In this document: piece by piece, positions 23,041 through 31,237 of the stretch
Layout: each line of letters starts with the position of its first letter
How positions within the stretch are numbered: the first letter of the stretch is position 1
Assembly (NCBI GenBank): GCA_964617695.1
Contig: CAZTYW010000016.1
Location: forward strand, 1 to 32,567
DNA length: 32,567 nucleotides
Direction of reading: 5' to 3'
Origin: CAZTYW01 sp964617695
Lineage (GTDB): Bacteria; Chloroflexota; Dehalococcoidia; UBA2247; RBG-13-53-26
Position numbers and translations under genes: made by a program
Notes under the pieces: generated by a model
The model's input: the letters and a program-made list of their open reading frames with translations, nothing else
What the model was told of the DNA's origin: nothing
The model's database searches: none

Positions 23041-24739
23041 TGACTGCTTGCGCTCCAAACCACCTTGCTCGTTTCGCTATCCTGGCACCTGCTGAGAAGC
23101 GGAGGAAGGTTCGGGTGACCACGATAGCGCTGAACATGCTCACCGCCACGCCTATAGCCAGGGTCACAGCAAAGCCCATCACCGGCGGGCTGTTCACGAT
23201 ACTGCTGCCGAACCAGTACAGGATGCCGCAAATAATGAATGTGGAGATGTTGCTATCTCGAATGGCTATCCAGGCCCGGTTGAAGCCCGTCTCTATAGCT
23301 GCTCTCAGGGTCTTGCCGGCTCGCAGTTCCTCCTTGAGCCTCTCGAAAATAAGGACATTGGCGTCGACTGCCATGCCAATGGACAGGACGAACCCCGCCA
23401 GACCGGCCAGTGTCAGGGTGACAGGGATCGCCTTGAAAATGGCCAGCACCAGAGCTACATAGACAAGCAAGGCTAGGCTGGCCAGGGCGCCGGGCAGGCG
23501 GTAATACAGCATCATGAAGAGCATGACCACGGCCAGGCCGATCACGCCGGCCAGCACGGCCCTGTTGATGAAGTCCTTCCCCAGGGTGGCAGAGACCTCT
23601 GACTCGTAGAGAGGCGGCTTCTGCAGCGGCATGGGAAGTGCCCCGGCATCAAGCTGAATTGCCAGCATCCGCGCCTCCTCCCAACTGAAGTCGCCGGTGA
23701 TGGTGGCTTTGCTGCCATAGCTGTCTGCCGTCATTGACTCGGGAAACACCTGGGGTGCCGAGATCAGTTCATCGTCCAGGAAGATGCCCAGCTCGCGCCG
23801 CGGGTCCCCGTATGGTCCTTTGTCTCTGATCTTCTTGGTGACCTGGTCGAAGAGCGCCGTGCCTTCGGCGTTCCATTCAATTTCGACATGAATCTCTACG
23901 CCTGCTGTCATTTCCTCAGGCGAGGGATAGTAGGGCAGCGCGCCGTTCAGGTCTGCTCCGGTGAGCACCTTTTTTGCATCGCCTATCAGCCCCACCGCCG
24001 GCATCCACGAGAACGCTTCCCTCTCAACCTCTTCAAGCGTGTTGATGTCAATCGCAACAGGATTGCCCTGGCCGTCCACAAACCTGATACCTTCGCTGCC
24101 TTGTTCCAGGAAGTAAGGGAGGGTCATGACACCCTGTCCAGATTCGGTCATCAGTGTGCTGCCGAAGACCCGCTTGCCCTCGACACTCTCATCGAAGAAG
24201 CCGGTTGGGGGTTCGTCGCCAAGGTAGTCGGCCAGGGTCACCGCTTCGCCACCGCCGTTGAGCTCAATCTCTCTGAACTCCAGGAAGCCTGTCTGCTCAA
24301 TAAGTGCTTTGGCTTCATCTATGTCGGTTATGCCGGGAAGCTGCACCAGGATGCGGTCGTCTCCCTGCTGCTGGAGAACGGGCTCTGCAACACCGTACTT
24401 GTTGATACGGTCTTCAATGGTTGCGACCGCCCTCTCCAGGTGGAAGGCCCTCAGGTCTTCATCCCAGCCTTCCTCAAAAGCAGCCTGGTAAACGAGGTGA
24501 CTGCCGCCGGCAAGGTCGAGGCCCAGGCGCATTCCGAGGTTGTCTTTCTCTCTGCTGAGAGCAGTGCTGCCGCTGGGAGTGAGCACCCAGATCGCTGGGA
24601 CAACGAGGGCGAGTATCAGTAGCAGTACCCAGGCGCTGCCACTTAACCGTGGCCTTCTCCTCAGTAGCCGTCTTATTAACGGTCTGCGTTTCGTCGCTGG
24701 ACCGGTAGCAGAGGAGCCATCCTTGCTACGGAATCTCAT
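23033..24739 (-). CDS. secD: Protein translocase subunit SecD
   Basis: SecD forms the large external P1 domain and half of the membrane channel of the SecDF motor. The 568-residue protein has a long basic cytoplasmic N-terminus (about 1-35) and a first membrane span (about 36-52). The conserved GLDLAGGSHLVYQ and an external domain with several valine/glycine strands follow. Five C-terminal spans carry GMAVDANVLIFERLKEEL, the proton-path motif. The final GFAVTLAIGVAVSMFSAI is also typical. Its ATG overlaps the cca stop as ATGA (24736-24739), and its stop overlaps secF. The set def-cca-secD-secF is thus one tightly packed unit. Confidence 0.96.
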   Translation of the reverse strand: MRFRSKDGSSATGPATKRRPLIRRLLRRRPRLSGSAWVLLLILALVVPAIWVLTPSGSTALSREKDNLGMRLGLDLAGGSHLVYQAAFEEGWDEDLRAFHLERAVATIEDRINKYGVAEPVLQQQGDDRILVQLPGITDIDEAKALIEQTGFLEFREIELNGGGEAVTLADYLGDEPPTGFFDESVEGKRVFGSTLMTESGQGVMTLPYFLEQGSEGIRFVDGQGNPVAIDINTLEEVEREAFSWMPAVGLIGDAKKVLTGADLNGALPYYPSPEEMTAGVEIHVEIEWNAEGTALFDQVTKKIRDKGPYGDPRRELGIFLDDELISAPQVFPESMTADSYGSKATITGDFSWEEARMLAIQLDAGALPMPLQKPPLYESEVSATLGKDFINRAVLAGVIGLAVVMLFMMLYYRLPGALASLALLVYVALVLAIFKAIPVTLTLAGLAGFVLSIGMAVDANVLIFERLKEELRAGKTLRAAIETGFNRAWIAIRDSNISTFIICGILYWFGSSIVNSPPVMGFAVTLAIGVAVSMFSAIVVTRTFLRFSAGARIAKRARWFGAQAVNV

Positions 24740-26229
24740 TCGGTCTTCTCTCGATCAAGTTGCCTCCGCGCATAGGCAATGGCTTCCTCTCTGGTCTTGA
24801 TCTCGCCGATCCCCTGCGCCTCACGCAACGCCTCCAGAAGTTCACCTATTCGCGGACCGGGCTGCAGGCCGAAGGCGTTGATCAGGTCATGCCCATCAAC
24901 CAGTTTACTGGGGACCACTCTCGCCTGTTCCTTCTCATGCTCAAACCACACGTACTCCATCATGTTGCAGTGCTTTTCCCATGGTTCCAACTTGAGGTGT
25001 GGCCCGCGTGCTGCCAGGTAATCGGCCAGAGTGAGGAGTATTATGTCGAGGCTAACGTCACCGGTATCACGGAAGAAACGGTATATGGCTCGATGCGTCG
25101 GTCTATCGTCGCCGCCCATTTGCCACATTCTGAGATGAGATTCTACCATACTTTGCACCATCTTTGTCTCTCTGGTGCTGAATCTGAGCCTCCGCAAAAT
25201 CCGCCCGGTTATTGCTGCCCCTTCCTTAGTGTGTCCCAGAAAGCGAGTCCTGCCATTCGGGTCAACGCTCTTGGTGTGCGGTTTGGCGATGTCGTGCAGC
25301 AGGGCGGCAATCTTCGACAGGACCGCTCTGGCTACGCCGCTGCTCACCTCTTCCTCGAAGTGCTGGGTGAAGTCTGGAATGCGCGGCAGCAGTGCCAGCA
25401 CAGGGTCTTGCTCTCCCGACTCCCACCCGTATAGCAGTCGCTCCAGTGCAGCCACTGTTTCGATCGAGTGCTGGAACACGTCCCAGTAGTGCTCCACGGG
25501 CTGCTCCACTCCCTTGGTCAGCGTTAGCTCGGGAATCATGGCTGTGAGCAGTCCCAGATGGTCGAGGTAGTACAGATAGTGGGCCGAGTTCCGCACGGAA
25601 AGGAGTCGGCATAGCTCCTCCCGCAACCGCTCGCCGGCCACCCGGCGGATCAGATGACTTTGAGACCGAATTAGAGCTTCGGTGTGCTCCTCGACGGTGA
25701 AGCCGTACTCCGCAGCCAGCCGTACAGCCCGCAGAAGCCGCGCGGGGTCACTCTCGAAGGCCGTCTCACTCACCGCCCGGACCAGACGCTCTTCGAGATC
25801 GCTCCTGCCGTGGAAAGGATCGATGCAACAGGCAGTGCAGACCGAATCCAGGTCTCTCAGGTCTACCGATATGGCGTTTATGGTGAAGTCACGGTTGGAG
25901 AGGTTCTCCTCGATGCTGGTACGAATGGTTGAGAAATCTAGATGCCACCGGGCAGCAGAGCACGTGTCGTCCTCAATCACCACCACTCTGGCGATCTCAT
26001 TCGCCTCGTCCAGCGCCACGTACCTGGCTTTTAGGGCGGTGGCCAACCTCTCTGCTACTTCCGGGGCCGCAGCAGCTACGGCAATATCAATGTCCCTGGT
26101 GGGCCTACCCAGAAGGCTGTCCCGAACGTATCCACCTACCAGGTAGGCATCTATCTTCTCACCCACAATAAACTCTCTGACTCTTGTCAGTATTGAGGCC
26201 AGTTGCCGTTCCTTGCGAGGGTCGATCAC
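24736..26229 (-). CDS. cca: CCA-adding tRNA nucleotidyltransferase with HD domain
   Basis: This class II nucleotidyltransferase builds or repairs the 3' CCA of tRNAs; close relatives are poly(A) polymerases, and sequence alone separates them poorly. The 497-residue protein has LVGGYVRDSLLG (30-41) and the catalytic aspartates D46 and D48 in RDIDIA. RDFTINAISVDL and the RLLRAVRLAAEYGF neck follow. A C-terminal HD phosphohydrolase domain has AALLHDIAKPHTK. The HD domain suggests added 2',3'-cyclic phosphodiesterase or phosphatase activity, as in E. coli. The start is GTG, overlapping the def stop as GTGA. It is longer than the 400-residue enzymes that lack or shorten this domain. Confidence 0.9.
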   Translation of the reverse strand: MIDPRKERQLASILTRVREFIVGEKIDAYLVGGYVRDSLLGRPTRDIDIAVAAAAPEVAERLATALKARYVALDEANEIARVVVIEDDTCSAARWHLDFSTIRTSIEENLSNRDFTINAISVDLRDLDSVCTACCIDPFHGRSDLEERLVRAVSETAFESDPARLLRAVRLAAEYGFTVEEHTEALIRSQSHLIRRVAGERLREELCRLLSVRNSAHYLYYLDHLGLLTAMIPELTLTKGVEQPVEHYWDVFQHSIETVAALERLLYGWESGEQDPVLALLPRIPDFTQHFEEEVSSGVARAVLSKIAALLHDIAKPHTKSVDPNGRTRFLGHTKEGAAITGRILRRLRFSTRETKMVQSMVESHLRMWQMGGDDRPTHRAIYRFFRDTGDVSLDIILLTLADYLAARGPHLKLEPWEKHCNMMEYVWFEHEKEQARVVPSKLVDGHDLINAFGLQPGPRIGELLEALREAQGIGEIKTREEAIAYARRQLDREKTE

Positions 26230-26720
26230 AGGCCGTGCTCCTCCTCGCGCTCGTCAATTCGGTACAGTTTGTCCATGCTCTCCAGGTGGTCGATGTAGAG
26301 CACCCCGTTGAGATGGTCTATCTCGTGTTCCAGAGCCTCAGCCAGAAGGTCGTCGGTGGCTTTCAAGCGAAACTCCTTCCCGTGCCGGTCACGGGCTTTC
26401 ACTGTGACAGAGACGGCGCGCCTGATCTCTCCTCTATATCGAGGTATGCTCAGGCATCCCTCCTCCACGATGCGCTCCCCCGATTTCTTGACAATCTGGG
26501 GATTGATCAGCACAATTGGCTCTTCGTCGGCTATGCCGATGACTGCCAGCCGCAGGGAAACGCCGACCTGAGGTGCGGCCAGTCCGACTGCAGATACCGC
26601 AGGCATAGTCTCCAGCATGTCCTCAATCAGCTTGTCGAGCTTCGGGTCCATGCCTGGCACCCTTCTTGCCTTCTGCCGCAACACCGGATCAGGCACAAAC
26701 CGGAGGGGCAAAGTCGCCAT
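26226..26720 (-). CDS. def: Peptide deformylase
   Basis: Def removes the formyl group from the N-terminal methionine of new proteins. The 164-residue sequence has all three motifs: VGLAAPQ (Q51), EGCLSIP with metal ligand C89, and HEIDHLNG with H132, E133 and H136. The glycine that usually opens motif 1 (GxGLAAPQ) is alanine here, a mild change. The ATG follows GGAGG by seven bases. It begins the def-cca-secD-secF unit behind a promoter at 26881-26909, and its stop overlaps the next start. No fmt gene is adjacent in this window. Confidence 0.97.
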   Translation of the reverse strand: MATLPLRFVPDPVLRQKARRVPGMDPKLDKLIEDMLETMPAVSAVGLAAPQVGVSLRLAVIGIADEEPIVLINPQIVKKSGERIVEEGCLSIPRYRGEIRRAVSVTVKARDRHGKEFRLKATDDLLAEALEHEIDHLNGVLYIDHLESMDKLYRIDEREEEHGL

Positions 26721-26858
26721 GTAGAGCCTCCTTCTGAGGGGGAAGGTTGCATTCCGGGAATAGGTGGAAATCGATCACCGAAGGGCACTACAGCAGTGAG
26801 ACTCAGCCATACGCTGCCGGGAGTTTCGCATTGTTGGCCCTTTCAGCCGCAATTCCAG

Positions 26859-26879
26859 TGACATAGAAACTCTATCACA
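26859..26879 (-). promoter_or_regulatory. Operator-like inverted repeat at the def promoter
   Basis: TGACATAGA and TCTATCACA flank a three-base centre, with seven of nine pairs matching. It adjoins the -10 box and covers the predicted start site. A wider AATTCCA/TGGAATT pair (26851-26857 and 26911-26917) surrounds the promoter. No regulator is known. Confidence 0.4.
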
Positions 26880-26880
26880 A

Positions 26881-26909
26881 ATTATAGACCCTGAGGCTGA
26901 GCCTGTAAA
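26881..26909 (-). promoter_or_regulatory. Predicted promoter of def-cca-secD-secF
   Basis: On the minus strand TTTACA (26909-26904) and an exact TATAAT (26886-26881) are 17 bp apart. Transcription would start near 26874, leaving a leader of about 150 bases before def. It lies in the 241-base gap between priA and def, which otherwise holds no gene. Confidence 0.7.
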
Positions 26910-26961
26910 TTGGAATTACGGGCGCCATGTCGGTTGTCCAGGGGGCATGGAGGGCTCACCT

Positions 26962-29394
26962 TCACAGCAGACCGATCGGGTCTACGTCCACTACCCAACC
27001 CTGCGGCAGGGGAAGGCTGGCTAGAAGGCAAGTTGGATCGGAGCCACGAAGGACGATTTGCCAGCGGAACCGGCCGCGCATTTTGTGGAAGAACATGGGG
27101 GCGGGTCCGACCAGCTCAATCTCCAACCCTTGAGAGTCTATGGCTTCCGTCAGCCGCTGATGTAGCTTGTGCGCCTCACGCTGACACGCACCACTGTTGG
27201 TGTGCGCATAAATGAGGGCGACAAGTCGACTGTAGGGCGGATTCTCATGACGCCGCCTGTACTCGATTTCTTGCCGGTAGAAGGAAACGTAGTCGTGCTT
27301 TGCTGCGCGGGCGATGGCATAGTGCTCCGGGGTGTATGTCTGCACGATGACTCGCCCCGGACTGGCCCCCCGACCGGCTCGCCCTGCTACCTGGCTGAGG
27401 AGTTGAAAGGTGCGTTCACTCGAGCGGAAATCGGGAAAGTGAAGGATGGTGTCGGCCGAGACTATGCCTACCAGGGTTACGCTGGGAAAGTCCAGGCCCT
27501 TGGCAACCATCTGCGTCCCGATGAGTACGTCTGCCTGTTGGGCCTGAAATATGCTTGCGATTCGTTCATGGCTATTCTTACCCCTGGTGACGTCGCGGTC
27601 CCAGCGCAATGTCCTTGCTCCTGGGAAAGCACGATGTACCTCGTCCTCTACTCTCTCGGTGCCTGTGCCCAGGAACCTTATCCGTTTGCTCGAGCAAGCC
27701 GGACAGCGGTTGGGCACGGATTTCCTGTGATTGCATTGGTGGCACATAAGCATCCTGACGGGGGCGTGATAAGTGAGAGGCAGGTCGCACCGGCGGCACC
27801 CCAGGACAAAGCCACAGTCACGGCACTGGACAATGGTGGCTGTGCCGCGGCGGTTCAGGAAGAGAATCGCCTGCGCCCGCGCGTCCAATGTGTCTGAGAT
27901 GGCCTGTGTCAGGGGGCGACTGAAGATGCTCCTGTTGCCGGCTTTGAGCTCCTGACGCAGGTCGACTACCTCAATTTCAGGCAGGGTCGGAGCTCCTCGT
28001 GGGGTGATCCGTTCCGGAAGCTCAAGCAGGTGATATCTGCCTGTACTGGCCCGGTAGTAGCTTTCCAACTCAGGGGTGGCGCTGCCCATGACTACCACTG
28101 CGTTGCTGAGTTGCGCCAGCTTCAGTGCTACCTCGCGGGCATGGTAACGGGGAGATTGCTCCTGTTGCTTGTAAGTCCACTCGTGCTCCTCGTCAATGAT
28201 GATGACCCCAAGGTCAGGTTGAGGGGCGAAGATAGCGCTGCGTGGGCCGACGACTACGTCGAAGGACCCCTCTCTCACCTGCTGCCACACGTCGAACTGC
28301 TCACCCAGCGACAGCCTGCTGTGTAGCACGGCTACGCGGTTGGGAAAACGAGAGGCAAAGCGTTCGATTGTCTGCGGGGTAAGAGCTATCTCTGGCACCA
28401 GCACGATGCCCCGCTTGCCGAGAGAGACCGCTTCGGCCAGGGTGCCTAGATACACCTCGGTCTTGCCGCTGCCGGTGACCCCGTGCAACAGGAATACTGG
28501 CGCCCCATCCTTTGAGGGCTCCCGCAAGCTGGCTCGAATCTGACGCAAAGCTGCATTTTGTGCGGCCGTCAGGGTGGGGGGCCTGGTGGTAGGGAAGCCG
28601 TGGTGCAGCAGGGGATCTCTTAGCACCTGTACATGTTCCATGAGGATCAGCCGCTTTTCTTGCAGCGCCTTGACGGCTGTGGGAGGGCAATGGACTGCTC
28701 TGACAGCATCCTTCAGCGCAATCGGCACCTGGCTGGCGGCCAGGAACTCAAGGAGGGCCGCCTGCTTGGGGGCTTTCCTGGAGATACGCCTTGCTTCCTG
28801 CCTTGCCACCTCTGCCTCCACGCCAAGCCTGAGAAATGAAGACAGTTTGGGCTTCACCTTGATCCTCTCCAGCTCTTCGATTCTGTTCACCAGTCCCCTG
28901 CGTGTCAGGTTTCCCAACGCAAGAGCGGCGTTTTTCTTGCCCATTCTCTTCTCTACCCATCTCAGTGTCAGCCTGTCCTCATTTTCCAGCCAGGTGAGCA
29001 GTTGCGCTTCCTCAGGGTTGAGCGATCCGCGGTCGAAAGCGGGCGCCTGTGGAGACAACTGCAGGAAAGTGACCAGCCTCCGCTCAAATCCTGGCGGCAG
29101 CATCAGGGCGATGGCATCGAAGAGGGGGGCGAGATAGTAGTCGCTGATCCAGCGCGCCAGTTGTACGTGATTGGGCGAGAGCACGGGGTGGGAGTCGATA
29201 ATCCCTGCTATCTCCTTTGTCTCATCCACAGCCGGGTAGTCGGTTAGCTCCAGGACAATACCTTGAAGAGTCCTGGGGCCAAAAGGCACCCACACTGCTT
29301 GCCCAACGGTGACATCGGTGGCGGGGGGGATGCTGTAGCTGAAGGTTCGACGCTGGGCTATCGGTGAGTTAACGCCAACTTCAGCGTAGCCCAT
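26962..29394 (-). CDS. priA: Primosomal helicase PriA
   Basis: PriA is the 3'-5' helicase that reloads the replisome at stalled forks. The 810-residue protein starts with the 3'-end DNA-binding domain (VWVPFGPRTLQGIVLE, about 34-49). It then has helicase motifs: Walker A GVTGSGKT (305-312) and DEEH (401-404), with GSATPELES and NRRGTAT downstream. The eight-cysteine zinc region is C524/527, C533/536, C551/554 and C564/567. This is the full set expected. Its ATG follows GAGGTAGAC, 32 bases after rplS. The moaB-trmD-rplS-priA order suggests one transcript ending here, though I see no clear terminator. Confidence 0.96.
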   Translation of the reverse strand: MGYAEVGVNSPIAQRRTFSYSIPPATDVTVGQAVWVPFGPRTLQGIVLELTDYPAVDETKEIAGIIDSHPVLSPNHVQLARWISDYYLAPLFDAIALMLPPGFERRLVTFLQLSPQAPAFDRGSLNPEEAQLLTWLENEDRLTLRWVEKRMGKKNAALALGNLTRRGLVNRIEELERIKVKPKLSSFLRLGVEAEVARQEARRISRKAPKQAALLEFLAASQVPIALKDAVRAVHCPPTAVKALQEKRLILMEHVQVLRDPLLHHGFPTTRPPTLTAAQNAALRQIRASLREPSKDGAPVFLLHGVTGSGKTEVYLGTLAEAVSLGKRGIVLVPEIALTPQTIERFASRFPNRVAVLHSRLSLGEQFDVWQQVREGSFDVVVGPRSAIFAPQPDLGVIIIDEEHEWTYKQQEQSPRYHAREVALKLAQLSNAVVVMGSATPELESYYRASTGRYHLLELPERITPRGAPTLPEIEVVDLRQELKAGNRSIFSRPLTQAISDTLDARAQAILFLNRRGTATIVQCRDCGFVLGCRRCDLPLTYHAPVRMLMCHQCNHRKSVPNRCPACSSKRIRFLGTGTERVEDEVHRAFPGARTLRWDRDVTRGKNSHERIASIFQAQQADVLIGTQMVAKGLDFPSVTLVGIVSADTILHFPDFRSSERTFQLLSQVAGRAGRGASPGRVIVQTYTPEHYAIARAAKHDYVSFYRQEIEYRRRHENPPYSRLVALIYAHTNSGACQREAHKLHQRLTEAIDSQGLEIELVGPAPMFFHKMRGRFRWQIVLRGSDPTCLLASLPLPQGWVVDVDPIGLL

Positions 29395-29426
29395 GTCTAC
29401 CTCGATTTCCGGGGCTCTTGCTCTGC

Positions 29427-29777
29427 CTAGACTTTCGTTTTCAGCTTGGCCCGAACAGCCTTGCTGCTGAGACCACGCAGGTAGTAGAGTTTGGCCCGGC
29501 GCACCCGTCCTTTCTGCACCACTTCCACCTTCTCGATGTGAGGTGAGTTGAAGAAGAAAGTGCGCTCAACTCCAATACCGTAGCTCACCTGTCTCACCGT
29601 GAAGCTGGCGCTCGGGCCGCCCTTCCTCGTCCGGATCACAATTCCCTGCACGGTCTGGGTGCGTTCCCTATCGCGCTCCTTTGCGCGGTAACTCACCTTT
29701 ACAATGTCTCCAGGCTTGAATGAGGCAATGTTGGGGTTGGCTTCAGTCTCCATCAGCCAGCTGAGATCCTTGCTCAA
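29427..29777 (-). CDS. rplS: 50S ribosomal protein L19
   Basis: L19 sits at the 30S-50S interface. The 116-residue protein has FKPGDIVKVSYRAKE, QGIVIRTRKGG, SYGIGVERTFFFNSP and RAKLYYLRGL, all typical, with the basic C-terminus complete. The start is a TTG at 29777 with GGGAGGT just ahead; an internal ATG at 29750 lacks such a site. It lies 38 bases after trmD, the usual trmD-rplS pair, though rpsP and rimM are absent from this window. Confidence 0.96.
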   Translation of the reverse strand: MSKDLSWLMETEANPNIASFKPGDIVKVSYRAKERDRERTQTVQGIVIRTRKGGPSASFTVRQVSYGIGVERTFFFNSPHIEKVEVVQKGRVRRAKLYYLRGLSSKAVRAKLKTKV

Positions 29778-29815
29778 TTAGACCTCCCTCTCTACTTGTA
29801 TTCTGTCCAGCAACC

Positions 29816-30520
29816 TCATTTCTTTTCTGACACAGCAGTCTTTCTCACCAGGTCGGGACGACGCTCGAGTGTGCGTCTTGCGGCCTGCTCACTTCGCCAC
29901 CTGGCGATCCTCTGGTGGTCCCCTGAAAGCAGGACTGCAGGCACCTCCCAGCCCCTGTAGGCCGGCGGTCTGGTGTAATGCGGATATTCGAGGAGCCCGT
30001 TCACGTAGGAGTCATCCGTCGCCGCTTGCTGAGAGCCCAGGACTCCGGGCAGCAGTCTTACCACCGCGTCGGCCACAACCATGGCTGCCAGTTCGCCGCC
30101 AGTGAGCACGTAATCGCCGATGCTGATTTCGTCCGTAGCCACATGTTCTCTGACCCTCTCGTCGACTCCCTCGTAGTGCCCGCAGATGAGGATCAAGTTG
30201 TCTTGCTTTGACAGCTCCAGTGCAATGTCGTGGCAGAAGAGCCGTCCTTGAGGCGTCAACAGGATGACCGGAGCAGACTCACCGTCGATCTGCCCTTTAA
30301 TGGACTCCACTGCCTCGAAGAGCGGTTCTGGCTTCAACACCATGCCGGTCCCACCGCCGTAGGGGTAGTCATCGACCGTGTGGTGTTTGTCGTGGGCAAA
30401 CTCCCGGATGTTGTGGATGAAGACACTTACCAGGCCGCGGTCGATCGCCCTCCTGACGATACTCTCGCCGAAAGGCCCCTCGAACATCTTTGGGAAAAGG
30501 CTCAGAATGTCGATGCGCAC
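29816..30520 (-). CDS. trmD: tRNA (guanine-37-N1)-methyltransferase
   Basis: TrmD methylates G37 next to the anticodon and prevents +1 frameshifting. The 234-residue SPOUT-fold protein has DDYPYGGGTGMVLKPEPLFEA (50-70), GHYEGVDER (114-122) and the knotted SAM site GDYVLTGGE (135-143). The LLPGVLGSQQAATDDSY stretch and the GLLEYPHYTRPP substrate loop follow. The start is GTG at 30520, 18 bases after moaB. Its partner rplS follows, as in most bacteria. In the common rpsP-rimM-trmD-rplS order the first two genes are replaced here by moaB. Confidence 0.96.
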   Translation of the reverse strand: MRIDILSLFPKMFEGPFGESIVRRAIDRGLVSVFIHNIREFAHDKHHTVDDYPYGGGTGMVLKPEPLFEAVESIKGQIDGESAPVILLTPQGRLFCHDIALELSKQDNLILICGHYEGVDERVREHVATDEISIGDYVLTGGELAAMVVADAVVRLLPGVLGSQQAATDDSYVNGLLEYPHYTRPPAYRGWEVPAVLLSGDHQRIARWRSEQAARRTLERRPDLVRKTAVSEKK

Positions 30521-30538
30521 GGTGACTCGCCTATGTTC

Positions 30539-31027
30539 TTACCCTCGGGCACATTCGCTTGCTTGCCCCCGGAGGGTCTCTATGGCATGCGGGATTGCAG
30601 GTGATATTGACTCGAGGCACTCTGCCACTGCCTTGGGACTACCCGGCAGATTTATGATCAACGTGTTCTTGCGAGTGCCGGCTACGGCCCGGCTCAGCAC
30701 TGCCAGAGGAGTCCTCCGAAAGCTCTCCAATCGCATTACCTCTGTAAACCCTGGGACGATTCTGTCCACAACGGCCAGGGTAGCGTCAGGAGTGACATCG
30801 CGCGGGGCCAGCCCGGTGCCGCCGGTGGTGAGAATGATGTCCAGGCCCTCGTCACACCACTGCCTCAGTGTGTCTGAGATCGTCTCTGTCTCGTCAGGCA
30901 CCACCCCGTACTTCAACCACTGTATGGCCAGAGGCGCCAGGCACTCCTGGATAACCTGTCCGCTGGTGTCCTGGCGCTCGCCTTTGGCGCCTGTGTCGCT
31001 AACAGTGAGAATGCCTCCGGTAAACAT
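30539..31027 (-). CDS. moaB: MoaB/MogA-type molybdopterin adenylyltransferase
   Basis: This family activates molybdopterin with ATP, making adenylylated pterin for metal insertion into molybdenum or tungsten cofactor. The likely start is the ATG at 31027 (MFTGGILTVSDTGAKG), giving 162 residues as in the family. The open frame runs 51 codons further upstream through a low-similarity stretch that I do not believe. Motifs are ERQDTSG, TTGGTGLAPRDVTPDAT, and NLPGSPKAVAECL near the C-terminus. It precedes trmD by 18 bases. It could serve the aldehyde oxidoreductase in this window, but its position with ribosomal genes makes any special link an inference. MoaB and MogA cannot be told apart here. 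Confidence 0.88.
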   Translation of the reverse strand: MFTGGILTVSDTGAKGERQDTSGQVIQECLAPLAIQWLKYGVVPDETETISDTLRQWCDEGLDIILTTGGTGLAPRDVTPDATLAVVDRIVPGFTEVMRLESFRRTPLAVLSRAVAGTRKNTLIINLPGSPKAVAECLESISPAIPHAIETLRGQASECARG

Positions 31028-31040
31028 AAAACCCCACGGT

Positions 31041-31069
31041 ATCATATCATACGAAGGCTGATTGCACAA
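31041..31069 (-). promoter_or_regulatory. Weak possible promoter for moaB-trmD-rplS-priA
   Basis: On the minus strand TTGTGC (31069-31064) and TATGAT (31046-31041) are 17 bp apart. The -35 match is poor. The start site would be near 31034, giving a nearly leaderless moaB message from the ATG at 31027. Confidence 0.3.
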
Positions 31070-31171
31070 ACGAGACAGCGTTGCCGGATTGTCCAACGTG
31101 ACCCGATAGGCGACCCCGGCCAGGCAATGCTGGATGGATTTGGAATCCCTGCAGGACGCTATCGTGCCAGC

Positions 31172-31200
31172 TTGACTCACTGTCGAAGGGCTTCTATGAT
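31172..31200 (+). promoter_or_regulatory. Predicted promoter of the FAD-dependent dehydrogenase gene
   Basis: TTGACT (31172-31177) and TATGAT (31195-31200) are 17 bp apart, each one base from consensus. The start site would be near 31207, about 30 bases before the GTG start. It drives the gene divergent from moaB. Confidence 0.65.
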
Positions 31201-31237
31201 GGAATGCTGGAGACTCTTGCTTTGACCGAAGGATAAA

